From: Bacillota bacterium
Lineage (GTDB): Bacteria > Bacillota > Clostridia > Christensenellales > SZUA-584
Direction: 5' to 3'
DNA length: 64,000 nucleotides
NCBI GenBank assembly: GCA_023436115.1
Contig: JAEZKQ010000014.1
Coordinates: 1 to 64,000, forward strand
In this document: positions 1 to 8,026 of the stretch, one piece after another
Position numbering within the stretch: the first letter of the stretch is position 1
Layout of the letters: every line of letters starts with the position of its first letter
Notes under the pieces: generated by a model
The model's database searches: none
What the model saw: the letters and a program-made list of their open reading frames with translations, nothing else
Told to the model about the DNA's origin: nothing
Made by a program: the position numbers and the translations under genes

Positions 1-407
1 ATTCCAAGTGGGCGACGAGCTGGGCACAGGCGAACAAAGACATACCCGCGCTGGGCACGACGCACGCGGATAACTTCTATGGCGGCATACCCTGCACACG
101 ACGCATGACGGACGAGGAGATCAAGGGTGCGTACGAAAAAGAGACGGGCAGCGTGATTATACAGACGTTCAAGGAACGCAAGATCGACCCGCTGCAAGTC
201 AGTGCGGTGATCGTGGCGAACCACGGTCCGTTCTCATGGGGGACGTCGTGCGCCAAGGCAGTGGAGCACGCGGTGGTGATGGAGTACGTGGCTGAGATGG
301 CGTACATATCGCTGCAGCTGAACCCCCAAGCGGACATACAGCAGGCTTTGCTGGACAAGCATTTTCTGCGCAAGCACGGCAAGGGCGCGTATTACGGGCA
401 GGGCTGA
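1..407 (+). CDS. araD: L-ribulose-5-phosphate 4-epimerase, C-terminal part
   Basis: Partial gene: 134 codons are read from base 3 and the start lies outside the window. The enzyme is a zinc-dependent class II aldolase-fold epimerase that turns L-ribulose 5-phosphate into D-xylulose 5-phosphate, the last step of bacterial L-arabinose use, in the cytoplasm. Landmarks seen are GTTHAD (its Asp matches E. coli Asp120), NHGPFSWG (its His matches zinc ligand His171) and the C-terminal KGAYYGQG (Tyr229). The first two zinc ligands lie upstream of the window. A strong terminator follows about 85 bases after the stop, so this is the last gene of its transcript. Ascorbate-pathway paralogues (UlaF, SgbE) share these motifs. 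AraD is preferred from overall likeness, but substrate cannot be proven from this fragment. Confidence 0.9.
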   Translation, partial: SKWATSWAQANKDIPALGTTHADNFYGGIPCTRRMTDEEIKGAYEKETGSVIIQTFKERKIDPLQVSAVIVANHGPFSWGTSCAKAVEHAVVMEYVAEMAYISLQLNPQADIQQALLDKHFLRKHGKGAYYGQG

Positions 408-488
408 CTGCGGGGATAATGCCAGTCAGCAGGAAAATTAAAATTAGAAACAGTCAGACGCACAGAAGATATAAAGTAACAGGATCTT

Positions 489-535
489 ATTGAAACAAAG
501 GCCCCGCTTCTAAAGGGGTCTTTGTTTCAATCCCC
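489..535. terminator. Rho-independent terminator after araD
   Basis: Near-perfect inverted repeat with arms at 491-505 and 515-530 (TTGAAACAAAG-type arms, one mismatch) around a GC core CCCC/GGGG. A/T-rich flanks on both sides could let it work in both directions. Confidence 0.85.
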
Positions 536-590
536 TCAAAGGTTTGCCTTAAACAATAAAAGCACGCAAAAATACCAAATTTATCTCCCC

Positions 591-618
591 TTGAACTGAC
601 CGTGAAACGGTGTATAAT
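591..618 (+). promoter_or_regulatory. Sigma-A-type promoter of the small gene at 662
   Basis: TTGAAC at 591-596 and TATAAT at 613-618 with a 16-base spacer. An AAGAGGAGG ribosome site follows before the ATG at 662. Confidence 0.7.
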
Positions 619-661
619 AGACAACGTGCGATTTGGCACCTAAGAGGAGGCACCAAAAACA

Positions 662-928
662 ATGTTAAGTTCAAGTCAGGAAAAAGTACTCAAAAAGTTG
701 GTTGAAATTGAGAAGCAATTGCCAAACGGAGTCTCGTTAACGTTTGCTGTCGATAATCTGGTCGAAACGATGAGCGAGGTCGAAAGCGCAGAATTCATTA
801 CGGCTTTACGCAAGCTCATCGATGATGAATATCTTGCCCGGCACACAAAGAAAGAAACGAAGAATATGATTCCTTTTTGGCTGGAGTTTACCAACCAAGG
901 CCGTGAATACTGCAGACACTTAAGCTAA
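662..928 (+). CDS. Small helical protein, possible winged-helix fold
   Basis: An 88-residue soluble protein of no family I recognise. It has its own promoter (591-618), a strong ribosome site (AAGAGGAGG) and its own terminator, so it is a monocistronic real gene. The N-terminal half is helical (EKVLKKLVEIEKQLP, then a helix rich in Glu and Val). The C-terminal half reads as helix, a basic turn with HTKKETK, then a strand-like PFWLEFTNQGREY. The pattern EFTNQGREY resembles the wing and last helix of small winged-helix regulators such as MarR/PadR-like proteins, but the DNA-binding helix is not convincing. No signal peptide or membrane segment is seen. Function unknown. Confidence 0.7.
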   Translation: MLSSSQEKVLKKLVEIEKQLPNGVSLTFAVDNLVETMSEVESAEFITALRKLIDDEYLARHTKKETKNMIPFWLEFTNQGREYCRHLS

Positions 929-950
929 AAGTGCTGTAGACACGAGAATG

Positions 951-985
951 AAGTGCTGCCGCACAAAGCAGTGCTTTTTATTTTT
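951..985 (+). terminator. Terminator after the small gene
   Basis: Seven-base stem (953-959 with 968-974, including two G:U pairs) followed by TTTTTATTTTT. Confidence 0.55.
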
Positions 986-1023
986 GCATAGAAAAAGTTT
1001 GAAGCGTCTGCGGCAGAGAATGA

Positions 1024-1674
1024 TCAGCCGTTTTTGGCGAGCTTGACAAGGCGGCTCGTACCAAGACGGCTGGCACCCAGTTCAATAAAGCGTTGTGCTT
1101 CCTCGAACGTGGATATGCCGCCTGACGCTTTGATGCGCACCCCGGTACCTACATGAGAGGCAAACAGCTTGATATCGTCGTACGTAGCGCCGCCTGAAGA
1201 AAAGCCTGTTGACGTCTTTATGAAATCCGCGCCGCTATCGGTCACGACAGTGCACATTTTCATTTTTTCGGCCTCGGTCAAAAGGCACGTTTCGATAATG
1301 ACCTTTAATATCTTTTGACGGCATATTTTTTTAATACCGATAATCTCATCTCTTACCAAATCGAATCGGCCCGCCTTCACCTCACCTAAGCTGACGACCA
1401 TATCGATTTCGTCGGCCCCGCTTTCCAGGGCTTCTCTGGTTTCGAACTCTTTCGAAGCCGTTGTACTGTAACCGCAGGGGAACCCAACAACCGTACAAAC
1501 GCTTATCCGGCCTTTTACATAATCCGCGGCATTCCTCACAAAACGAGGCGGTATGCAGATGCTTGCCGTGTGAAAAGCAATTGCGTCATCACAAAGCTGC
1601 TCAATATCTTTCCAGGCTGCATCAGGAGCCAGCAGCGTATGGTCCACCATTTCGAGTATTGATTTTCTGTCCAT
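1024..1674 (-). CDS. deoC: Deoxyribose-phosphate aldolase
   Basis: Class I aldolase of 216 residues, a normal length for DeoC. It cleaves 2-deoxy-D-ribose 5-phosphate to glyceraldehyde 3-phosphate and acetaldehyde, the end of deoxynucleoside breakdown, in the cytoplasm. The Schiff-base lysine is seen in DFIKTSTGF (Lys153), the second catalytic lysine in RIKASGGI (Lys182), and the aspartate of the active site in DEIDMVV (Asp91). The N-terminal DHTLLAP motif is typical. It stands alone here, without the usual deoxynucleoside kinase, phosphorylase or cytidine deaminase genes beside it, and has its own promoter (1725-1753, minus strand). Assignment is secure. Confidence 0.97.
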   Translation of the reverse strand: MDRKSILEMVDHTLLAPDAAWKDIEQLCDDAIAFHTASICIPPRFVRNAADYVKGRISVCTVVGFPCGYSTTASKEFETREALESGADEIDMVVSLGEVKAGRFDLVRDEIIGIKKICRQKILKVIIETCLLTEAEKMKMCTVVTDSGADFIKTSTGFSSGGATYDDIKLFASHVGTGVRIKASGGISTFEEAQRFIELGASRLGTSRLVKLAKNG

Positions 1675-1724
1675 AATGTCTCCGTTGTCTCATGCCGCGC
1701 ATGTTTGTCGAAAAGCTAGGTTTT

Positions 1725-1753
1725 ATTATATAACCCTTTTTCAGCCCAATCAA
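1725..1753 (-). promoter_or_regulatory. Promoter of deoC
   Basis: On the minus strand TTGATT (1748-1753) and TATAAT (1725-1730) are 17 bases apart, about 50 bases upstream of the deoC ATG. Confidence 0.7.
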
Positions 1754-1904
1754 CCTGATAATTGCGTCATTGTTGGCTTTTATGATAAATAGTAGATATG
1801 CATATGAGTTTTATGCCACTTATGACCTCAACAAACTGAACAAGTGATACCCACATAAAAGCTATTGTGGTAAAATATCCATAAATATCGTTGGAGGGCT
1901 TCAT

Positions 1905-2975
1905 ATGCGCCGTCACGGTTTTGATTGGCTTCGTATTTTTGTCATTTTTCTGTTATTCCCTTTTCATACGGCACGGGTATTCGATATTTGGGAACCCAAT
2001 TATGTGAAAGACACGGTCAATGGCTTTTCGACATGGTTCGTCGCGGCACTCGGTTATTGGGTCATGCCGCTGCTGTTTGTGATTGCCGGGTATGGCGCGT
2101 ATTGTGCGCTTACAAAGCGCAGCACAGGCCAGTTTTTAAAAGAAAGAGCGCTGCGACTTATCGTTCCATTGATTTTTGGTCTCATCGTTATTGTACCGCC
2201 CCAAGGTTACCTCGCACTGACGCAGCAATACGGTTTTACAGGGGGATATTTCTCTTTTTTGGGCAGATATTTCACCGATTTTTCCGATTTGTCCGGCTAT
2301 ACGGGCAGCTTTACGCCCGCTCATCTGTGGTTCATACTTTACTTGTTTATCATCAGTGCGGCCTTGGTTGTGCCTGTCCGAAAGCTTGCGATGCGTCCCG
2401 AACGGCTCCAAAGCCTTGCGCGCCCGTGGCTGGTTATATTGGCTTTTATTCCGCTGACAGCCATGCAGGCGCTGCCGGACATCGGCGGTAAGAACATATT
2501 TTACTTCGCATTGTTTTTTGTGTTTGGTGCTGTGTTTGCCAATTCGGGCGCTTTTCTGGAGAAGCTCAAAAAGCTGCGCTTCCCACTGTTGTCCGGGGGA
2601 CTGCTGACGGGAGCCGTCATGTTTTTGATTGCGAGCCGTTTCGGTTGGCCGGACGGCTATACGCTGGAGGGCATCAGCTTTGCCCTATTACGAAATCTTT
2701 CGGCATGGCTGCTTATACTCGGGCTTTTGGGAGTGGCCGATACCTATTTAAGCCGTCCCATACGTGCGCTTTCTTACTTGAACAGGGCGTCCTATCCTGT
2801 TTATCTGGTTCACCAAACGCTGCTGCTTGTCGTGGCTTACTATGTGGTGATGACGGATTTGCCGCCAGCGCTTAAATTTATAGTGATTGCAGCTGGAAGC
2901 CTAGTGGTGTCGGTCGGCTGTTTTGAAATCTGCCGCCGTTTCCGTGTGACGCGGTTTTTATTCGGGATCAAATAA
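1905..2975 (+). CDS. Membrane acyltransferase (acyltransferase 3 family)
   Basis: A 356-residue integral membrane protein with about ten hydrophobic helices and no large soluble domain. The family (OpgC/OatA/YiaH-like) moves acyl groups from acyl-CoA across the membrane onto sugars or glycans. Family marks seen are the first helix ending in FPFHTARVF, with the conserved His, and the later HLWFILYLF segment; the C-terminal half has YLNRASYPVYLVHQ, also typical. The closest general look is to OpgC/MdoC-type proteins, but the acceptor cannot be told from sequence. The start is supported by GGAGGG six bases before ATG. It is alone on its strand between deoC and the ArsR gene. Confidence 0.85.
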   Translation: MRRHGFDWLRIFVIFLLFPFHTARVFDIWEPNYVKDTVNGFSTWFVAALGYWVMPLLFVIAGYGAYCALTKRSTGQFLKERALRLIVPLIFGLIVIVPPQGYLALTQQYGFTGGYFSFLGRYFTDFSDLSGYTGSFTPAHLWFILYLFIISAALVVPVRKLAMRPERLQSLARPWLVILAFIPLTAMQALPDIGGKNIFYFALFFVFGAVFANSGAFLEKLKKLRFPLLSGGLLTGAVMFLIASRFGWPDGYTLEGISFALLRNLSAWLLILGLLGVADTYLSRPIRALSYLNRASYPVYLVHQTLLLVVAYYVVMTDLPPALKFIVIAAGSLVVSVGCFEICRRFRVTRFLFGIK

Positions 2976-3112
2976 ATTTGCCTGTATACGGCAGCCAGTA
3001 TAAGTGATAATATACAAAAGAGTGGCAAAACATCCCTCTATTTGGTCAATTGACACCACTTGCGCCCGCAAGTTATCATTTTTTTAGAAAAATGATAGGC
3101 ATCGGTGTTGGC

Positions 3113-3475
3113 ATGAACGAATGGGTCAAAACATTTAAGGCGTTATCGGACGAAACACGGCTCGAAATCATCAGTATGCTGTATAAGTACGGTTTTTGCG
3201 TGGGAGCGCTGGCAAGACAGCTTAATATATCGGAAGCAGCTGTGTCTCAACACCTTAAGGTTTTAAAGGGTGCTGGTCTCGTGACCGGAGAAAAGCGGGG
3301 CGTTTACACATATTACAGGTTGAATTCTGAGCAGCTTCGAAGCACTGCCGCAAGGATCAGTGAATTTGCGGCAAGACGTAAACGGTACGAATGCTGCCAG
3401 CATATAACGGGTGAGCATCAATTCTGTTTGATATACGGCCGAAAGGAGCAGGATGAACGGGGAGGCCCAGTATGA
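3113..3475 (+). CDS. ArsR-family winged-helix repressor, possible metal sensor
   Basis: A 120-residue ArsR/SmtB-type regulator: KALSDETRLEII opening, recognition helix region ISEAAVSQHLKVLKGAGLV, and wing EKRGVYTYYRL. Start taken at the ATG of MNEWVKTF because this is where the family begins; in-frame ATGs at 3050 and 3092 also exist. A Cys lies in the third-helix region (Cys29). The C-terminal tail carries Cys94, Cys95, His97, His102 and Cys105, an arrangement that could bind a metal. It overlaps the next gene by four bases (ATGA), so both are translated together. A metal-efflux ATPase with an ArsR-like operator lies 1.1 kb away, so it may be that operator's regulator (inference). Confidence 0.88.
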   Translation: MNEWVKTFKALSDETRLEIISMLYKYGFCVGALARQLNISEAAVSQHLKVLKGAGLVTGEKRGVYTYYRLNSEQLRSTAARISEFAARRKRYECCQHITGEHQFCLIYGRKEQDERGGPV

Positions 3476-3936
3476 GAAGAGCGGATCGTTTGATGGCGCA
3501 GGAGGATGCGCTGCAGCTGTTGGAAAGGGAAGATTATGGCATACTGTCCACCGCATCCCAAGATGGCGTACCCTATGGTGTGCCGCTTAATTACTGTTTT
3601 GTACGTGAAGACAATGCGATTATTTTTCACTGTGCCAACAAGGGGCGAAAAATAGACGATATGCTCAGCAATCCGCGTGTATCTTTTGCCGTTGTGGGCC
3701 GACAGCGTATCGATGCCCAAAGGCTGACCACACGCTATGAAAGCGTGATTGTATCCGGGCGGGCGGTGCTTGTGACGGATGAAACGGAAAAGATAAAAAG
3801 ATTCGACCAGCTCTGTGCGCATCTCACGCCGGGGGTTGAGTGGCGTGGTGATTCGGGCTGTAAGCACTTGGCGGCTGTGGCTATTGTACGCATCGATTTA
3901 GAAAGTATCACAGGAAAGAGAAATGCAGAGGTCTAG
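3472..3936 (+). CDS. Pyridoxamine 5'-phosphate oxidase-like FMN-binding protein (NimA-like)
   Basis: A 154-residue split-barrel flavoprotein of the NimA / PNPOx-like group. The pattern is the family standard: DYGILSTASQDGVPYGVPLNY at the N-terminus, IFHCANKGRKIDDMLSNPRVSFAVVG in the middle, then YESVIVSGRAVLV. Some relatives reduce nitroimidazole drugs; most have unknown natural substrates and bind FMN or heme. Its ATG overlaps the stop of the ArsR gene by four bases, so the ArsR protein probably controls it. No membrane segment. Function beyond flavin or heme binding is not determined. Confidence 0.88.
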   Translation: MRRADRLMAQEDALQLLEREDYGILSTASQDGVPYGVPLNYCFVREDNAIIFHCANKGRKIDDMLSNPRVSFAVVGRQRIDAQRLTTRYESVIVSGRAVLVTDETEKIKRFDQLCAHLTPGVEWRGDSGCKHLAAVAIVRIDLESITGKRNAEV

Positions 3937-4040
3937 CTGATTATTCCTTCATGGCGTCTTGGTTAAAACAGGCGCTTTTTTTAATGATTTTTTGGGGCAC
4001 TCATGGTAGAATAGGGAAAAGTTTTCCCGGAGACGAAGTG

Positions 4041-4532
4041 ATGATAATAAGAACCATGAAAAACGAAGAAGCCGATGCCGTGAGCGCCATCTACGCGCAA
4101 AGCTGGAAGGCGGCCTATAAGGGTTTTGTGCCGCAAGCATATTTGGATGCACTGCCCGATAACCGCTGGTCGTCGATACTCACGGACGGCGGCTTTGATT
4201 CGCTGGTTATTTTCGATGACCAACGTATCGTGGGCACATCCGGCTACGGCAAAGCAAGAGACGAGAACTTTCCGGATTGGGGAGAGATCATCTCTATCTA
4301 TCTTCTGCCGGATTACTTCGGAAAAGGCTACGGCAAAGCGTTGATGGACAGTGCGCTCGGCGCGATGAAAAAGGTGGGATACCGGCAGGTTTATCTGTGG
4401 GTGCTTAAAGAAAACTGCCGTGCACGTCGCTTTTATGAAAGATATGGTTTCCAAAGCACGACGGATACGTTTTATTGCGAGGTGGGAGGCAAGCAGCTCG
4501 CGGAAGTGCGTTACGTTTACCAAATATCGTGA
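4041..4532 (+). CDS. GNAT-family N-acetyltransferase
   Basis: A 163-residue GCN5-related acetyltransferase that transfers acetyl from acetyl-CoA to an amine on an unknown acceptor. The acetyl-CoA loop is seen as IYLLPDYFGKGYGKALMD, followed by YLWVLKENCRARRFYERYGF, the usual motifs A and B. The start at 4041 is chosen because it matches the family start (IRTMKNEEADAV) and follows GGAGACGAAG; the open frame runs further upstream to 3951 without family similarity. It shares a bidirectional terminator with the convergent ATPase gene. Confidence 0.9.
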   Translation: MIIRTMKNEEADAVSAIYAQSWKAAYKGFVPQAYLDALPDNRWSSILTDGGFDSLVIFDDQRIVGTSGYGKARDENFPDWGEIISIYLLPDYFGKGYGKALMDSALGAMKKVGYRQVYLWVLKENCRARRFYERYGFQSTTDTFYCEVGGKQLAEVRYVYQIS

Positions 4533-4537
4533 CAATG

Positions 4538-4584
4538 AAAAAAGCACAGGTGATAAGCAAACGCCTATCATTCTGTGCTTTTTT
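4538..4584. terminator. Bidirectional terminator between GNAT gene and metal ATPase
   Basis: Arms AAAAAAGCACAG (4538-4549) and CTGTGCTTTTTT (4573-4584) with an inner GATA/TATC stem. U-runs form on either strand, serving two convergent genes. Confidence 0.92.
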
Positions 4585-4592
4585 GATACAAA

Positions 4593-6914
4593 TTAAGCGG
4601 TTTTGGACACACGCATGGCGCGCATGGCGTTGAATATGGCGATTAAAGCCACGCCCACATCGCCGAACACGGCTTCCCACATTGTCGCGATTCCAAACGC
4701 CCCCAGGATGAGTATGATACCTTTCACGCCCATCGCAAAAGCAATGTTCTGCCAGACGATGCGTCTTGTTTTTCGGGCGATGCGTATGGCCGTGGTCAGT
4801 TTATACGGTTCGTCCGTCATGAGCACCACATCGGCGGCCTCGATAGCCGCGTCGGAACCAGCGCCGCCCATCGCAATGCCGATGTCGGCCATGGCCAGCA
4901 CGGGCGCGTCGTTGATACCGTCTCCAACGAACACGAGCGAGCCCTTGCCGGACTTCTCGCGGCGCAATTCTTCTAGCTTCTCCACCTTCTGATCGGGCAG
5001 TAAACCCGTATAGACAGCATCCAGCGCTAGCGCCTGAGCCGCCGCCTCGCCCGCGCTGCGGCTGTCGCCTGTGAGCATAGCCGTCTTTTTCACGCCCAGC
5101 TTTTTAAGCTCCTTGATGGTTTGGGCGCTGTCCGCACGCAGCTCATCCGCAATCACGATGTAGCCCGCGAAACGCTCGTCAATCGCCACGTAGACAATTG
5201 TGCCCGGCTCATTTGCCGCTTCAAAGGAAATACCCTCGCGCTCCATAAGGCGCGCGTTGCCCGCGAGAACCTTTTTCCCGTCCACCGTGACGCTGATGCC
5301 GAGCCCCGCCGTCTCTTCAAGGCCGGAAATGAGCGTGCTGTCGATATCGCCGTTGTAAGCCTGCCGTATAGAGACCGCTATCGGGTGTGTGGAGCTGCTT
5401 TCCGCATAGGCCGCATAGTAGAGCAATTTATCGGGATCGTCGGATGCGATGCGTGAGACCTTGAATACGCCGCGCGTCAGCGTGCCGGTTTTATCAAAAA
5501 CGGCTGTATCGATTTGGCTCAGCGCTTCCAAATAGCTGCTGCCCTTAACGAGTATACCGTTTTTGGACGCGCCGCCGATACCGCCGAAGAAACCCAGCGG
5601 AATCGATATCACCAGCGCGCACGGACAGGACGCGACGAGGAACACGAGCGCTCTGTGAAGCCAGTCGGAAAACTCAGCCCCGGTGACGAACAACGGCGGG
5701 ATAAGTGCCAGCGCAAGTGCCGCGAACACGACTACGGGTGTATAGTAGCGCGAAAACCGTGTGATAAACGCCTCTGTCTGTGCTTTTTTGCTGCCTGCGC
5801 TCTGCACGAGACTGAGTATTTTGGAAAGCGTCGACTCGCCGAATTCCTTTGTCACCGTGATGGTTAAAAGGCCGCTGCCGTTCACTGAGCCGGCAAGCAC
5901 CTCTCTGCCCGGCTCCGCATCACGAGGGGCTGATTCACCTGTGAGCGCCGATGTGTCGAGTGCGGAGATGCCATCTGCGACAATTCCGTCCAGCGGTATT
6001 TTTTCGCCGGGACGCACGATAATGGTCTCGCCTACGCCCACCTCCTCGGGCGGTACGCGTTTGATACCGTCCATCGTTTGCAGGTTCGCAAAATCCGGGC
6101 GGATATCCATAAGCGCCGTAATGGAACGGCGGGAGCGGTTGACAGCCATATCCTGAAACAGTTCGCCCACCTGATAGAACAGCATCACGGCAACACCTTC
6201 GGGATAATCGCCGATGGCAAAAGCGCTGATGGTCGCAAGGCTCATCAGAAAGTTCTCGTCGAACACCTTGCCTTTTAATATATTTTTCGCGGCGCGCAGT
6301 ACCACCTCGCCGCCGATAAGAACATAAGCCGCAAGGAAAAGCGCCAGCGCAAGAGTGCCTGCAACATCGAAGATCAATGCCGCGGCAAATATCAGAGCGC
6401 CGAGCGCCATAGAGCCGTGATACAGCCAGCGTTTCCATCGTGGGGAATCCTCTTGCTGTGTCTGGGTATAAGCAATTTTAATACCCGGCTCGATGTCGTG
6501 CACGATTTTTGCGGCCTCACGCATGATATGGGGCAGGGTGGCGGGTTTTGCAGCTTGTATGGTGAGCTTTTGGGAAGCAAAATCGACGATGGCCGTTTCC
6601 ACACCGTCAATTTTATTGACGGCCTGCTCAATTTTCTGTGCGCAGTCCACGCAATTTAAACCGTTCAGATACAAGACGCGCGATGCTAGTTTTTCCGCGA
6701 CTGTGATGTCCGGGTCATTTTGCTTTGCGATTTTTTCAATTTCTGTGGTCAGTTTTTCGGATGGTGAATTAAGCTCGACTGTCAGCGTCTGGGCCATAAC
6801 ATCAACCGATGCCTGTGATACATTGCTCAGTCGGCAGACGCTGTCTTCAATCGACTGGGCGCAATTCGCACAGCAAAGCCCATTCAGACGGTATTCTTTT
6901 ATTGGTTTATCCAT
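4593..6914 (-). CDS. Heavy-metal-exporting P-type ATPase (P1B, Zn/Cd/Pb type)
   Basis: A 773-residue ATP-driven metal exporter in the cytoplasmic membrane, of the ZntA/CadA kind. Two N-terminal heavy-metal-binding domains are seen, with LCCANC near residue 15 and GLNCVDC near residue 93. Then come paired helices, the TGES actuator motif, the metal-path SCPCALV, the phosphorylation site DKTGTLT, STHP of the nucleotide domain and GDGINDAP. The CPC motif with two HMA domains suits Zn2+, Cd2+ or Pb2+; copper transport is less likely but not excluded. It stands alone on its strand, downstream of a promoter (6993-7020) and an ArsR/SmtB-like operator (6948-6981), so expression is probably induced by metal. 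Confidence 0.93.
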   Translation of the reverse strand: MDKPIKEYRLNGLCCANCAQSIEDSVCRLSNVSQASVDVMAQTLTVELNSPSEKLTTEIEKIAKQNDPDITVAEKLASRVLYLNGLNCVDCAQKIEQAVNKIDGVETAIVDFASQKLTIQAAKPATLPHIMREAAKIVHDIEPGIKIAYTQTQQEDSPRWKRWLYHGSMALGALIFAAALIFDVAGTLALALFLAAYVLIGGEVVLRAAKNILKGKVFDENFLMSLATISAFAIGDYPEGVAVMLFYQVGELFQDMAVNRSRRSITALMDIRPDFANLQTMDGIKRVPPEEVGVGETIIVRPGEKIPLDGIVADGISALDTSALTGESAPRDAEPGREVLAGSVNGSGLLTITVTKEFGESTLSKILSLVQSAGSKKAQTEAFITRFSRYYTPVVVFAALALALIPPLFVTGAEFSDWLHRALVFLVASCPCALVISIPLGFFGGIGGASKNGILVKGSSYLEALSQIDTAVFDKTGTLTRGVFKVSRIASDDPDKLLYYAAYAESSSTHPIAVSIRQAYNGDIDSTLISGLEETAGLGISVTVDGKKVLAGNARLMEREGISFEAANEPGTIVYVAIDERFAGYIVIADELRADSAQTIKELKKLGVKKTAMLTGDSRSAGEAAAQALALDAVYTGLLPDQKVEKLEELRREKSGKGSLVFVGDGINDAPVLAMADIGIAMGGAGSDAAIEAADVVLMTDEPYKLTTAIRIARKTRRIVWQNIAFAMGVKGIILILGAFGIATMWEAVFGDVGVALIAIFNAMRAMRVSKTA

Positions 6915-6947
6915 GATATATTATGCTCCTACAATATTAAGACTCGC

Positions 6948-6981
6948 TTGTTTAAATATGAACAATTGAACAAACATTCAA
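6948..6981. promoter_or_regulatory. ArsR/SmtB-like operator of the metal ATPase
   Basis: Two overlapping inverted repeats just after the predicted start point: TTGTT-N8-AACAA (6948-6965) and TTGAA-N6-TTCAA (6966-6981). TGAACA and ATTCAA elements are typical of SmtB/CadC 12-2-12 operators. The regulator binding here is not identified; the ArsR gene at 3113 is one candidate. Confidence 0.65.
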
Positions 6982-6992
6982 GTGTTAATTTC

Positions 6993-7020
6993 ATTATAAG
7001 CAACTTGCGAATTTTGTCAA
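6993..7020 (-). promoter_or_regulatory. Promoter of the metal ATPase
   Basis: Minus-strand TTGACA (7015-7020) and TATAAT (6993-6998) with a 16-base spacer; both hexamers match the consensus exactly. The operator at 6948-6981 lies immediately downstream. Confidence 0.85.
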
Positions 7021-7135
7021 CTGCATATTTTGATTGTTGAATTCAATGTTATTTTATAGTATTTTGAGTTTTAACAGGGAATAAATCACAACCGTACGCT
7101 CTTGTTTATAAGTTATGCTGTTATCCGAGGTTTTT

Positions 7136-8026
7136 ATGTTCAAAATTGGCGAATTTGCACTGTTGTCTTCAATCAGCATCCATATGCTCAGGCACTACGA
7201 TAAGTTGGGCTTGTTGGTTCCGGCTCATATTGATGAGGCCACCGGTTACCGCTATTACAGCGAGGAGCAGATCCCCGTTGCCAACCGCATCTGTGCGCTA
7301 AAAGATATGGGAATCCCGTTAAAGGACATTGCCGCCCTGCTGCTCCGCAGCGCAGGGGCTAAGCAGCTTCATATGTTTCTGGACGAGAAGATATTGCAGA
7401 AGGAAGCGGAAATTGCCGCCCTGCAAAACCAGCTTCAACGGATGAAATCGGCTGCCGGTGAGCTTTACGGCAATCAGGACACCGCGTATATAGGCGCCAT
7501 CGCCGTCAAAACGATGCCCGCGCGTATCGTCGCGAGCTACCGCAGTACGGTCAAAACTTTTCAGCAAGAAGGTGACCTTTGGCGGCATCTTAACGAAGTA
7601 TGCCATACTCTGGGTGTGCGTTTTGCTTCACCGGCCTATTCGCTTGCTGTTCAGCATGGCATAGACGAAGAAAATGGCTGTATCGATGTGGAAGTGCAAT
7701 GCGCCGTTGAAAGGCTGTACGATGATACGCAAACGGTAAAGTTCTTATCGCTGCCCGAGTGCCGCTTCGCCTCGCTCGCGTCGGTCGGTGCTTATGAAAA
7801 AATAAGACCGGCCAACCGCTTTATCGCCAAATGGCTGGTACAGAACGGTTATGAGATGGCCGGGCCTGTGTTCTCGCTTTACCACATTTCACCTCAAAAT
7901 GAGGTGAAGAGGAGAAATTTATCACTGAGGTGTGTTTTCCGATTAAAGATCGTGAGTAAAGTCTTGACTCTCGCATTGTGCAAGGGTGTACGCTCTTATC
8001 AAAGAAAAAAGGAGCGTACAAAATGA
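7136..8026 (+). CDS. MerR-family regulator with GyrI-like effector domain, apparent 3' frameshift
   Basis: One-component regulator, 296 residues as read. The N-terminus is a MerR DNA-binding domain (FKIGEFALLSSISIHMLRHY, then GLL, TGYRYY), followed by a coiled-coil linker and a GyrI/BmrR-like small-molecule-binding domain (from about residue 120, AVKTMPARIVASYR). GyrI domains usually end with a strand reading like EVCFPI. That end exists here in another frame: from base 7906 it reads KFITEVCFPIKDRE and stops at 7957-7959. The annotated frame leaves this at a perfect 21-base palindrome (7888-7908) and runs on to 8026, overlapping the next gene by ATGA. The start at 7136 gives the family N-terminus; 7115 is also open. 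Likely controls the MerR-type promoter at 7964-7994. Confidence 0.82.
   Translation: MFKIGEFALLSSISIHMLRHYDKLGLLVPAHIDEATGYRYYSEEQIPVANRICALKDMGIPLKDIAALLLRSAGAKQLHMFLDEKILQKEAEIAALQNQLQRMKSAAGELYGNQDTAYIGAIAVKTMPARIVASYRSTVKTFQQEGDLWRHLNEVCHTLGVRFASPAYSLAVQHGIDEENGCIDVEVQCAVERLYDDTQTVKFLSLPECRFASLASVGAYEKIRPANRFIAKWLVQNGYEMAGPVFSLYHISPQNEVKRRNLSLRCVFRLKIVSKVLTLALCKGVRSYQRKKERTK
7888..7908. repeat. Perfect 9-3-9 palindrome at the MerR frameshift point
   Basis: Arms TTCACCTCA (7888-7896) and TGAGGTGAA (7900-7908) around AAA. It sits exactly where the regulator's reading frame departs from the family C-terminus. Confidence 0.85.
7964..7994 (+). promoter_or_regulatory. MerR-type promoter/operator with 19-bp spacer
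   Basis: TTGACT (7964-7969) and TACGCT (7989-7994) are 19 bases apart, the overlong spacing typical of MerR-activated promoters. Inside the spacer is an inverted repeat, ACTCTCGCA (7967-7975) with TGCAAGGGT (7979-7987), 7 of 9 positions pairing. It lies 29 bases before the ATG of the BtrH-like gene. Confidence 0.78.
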
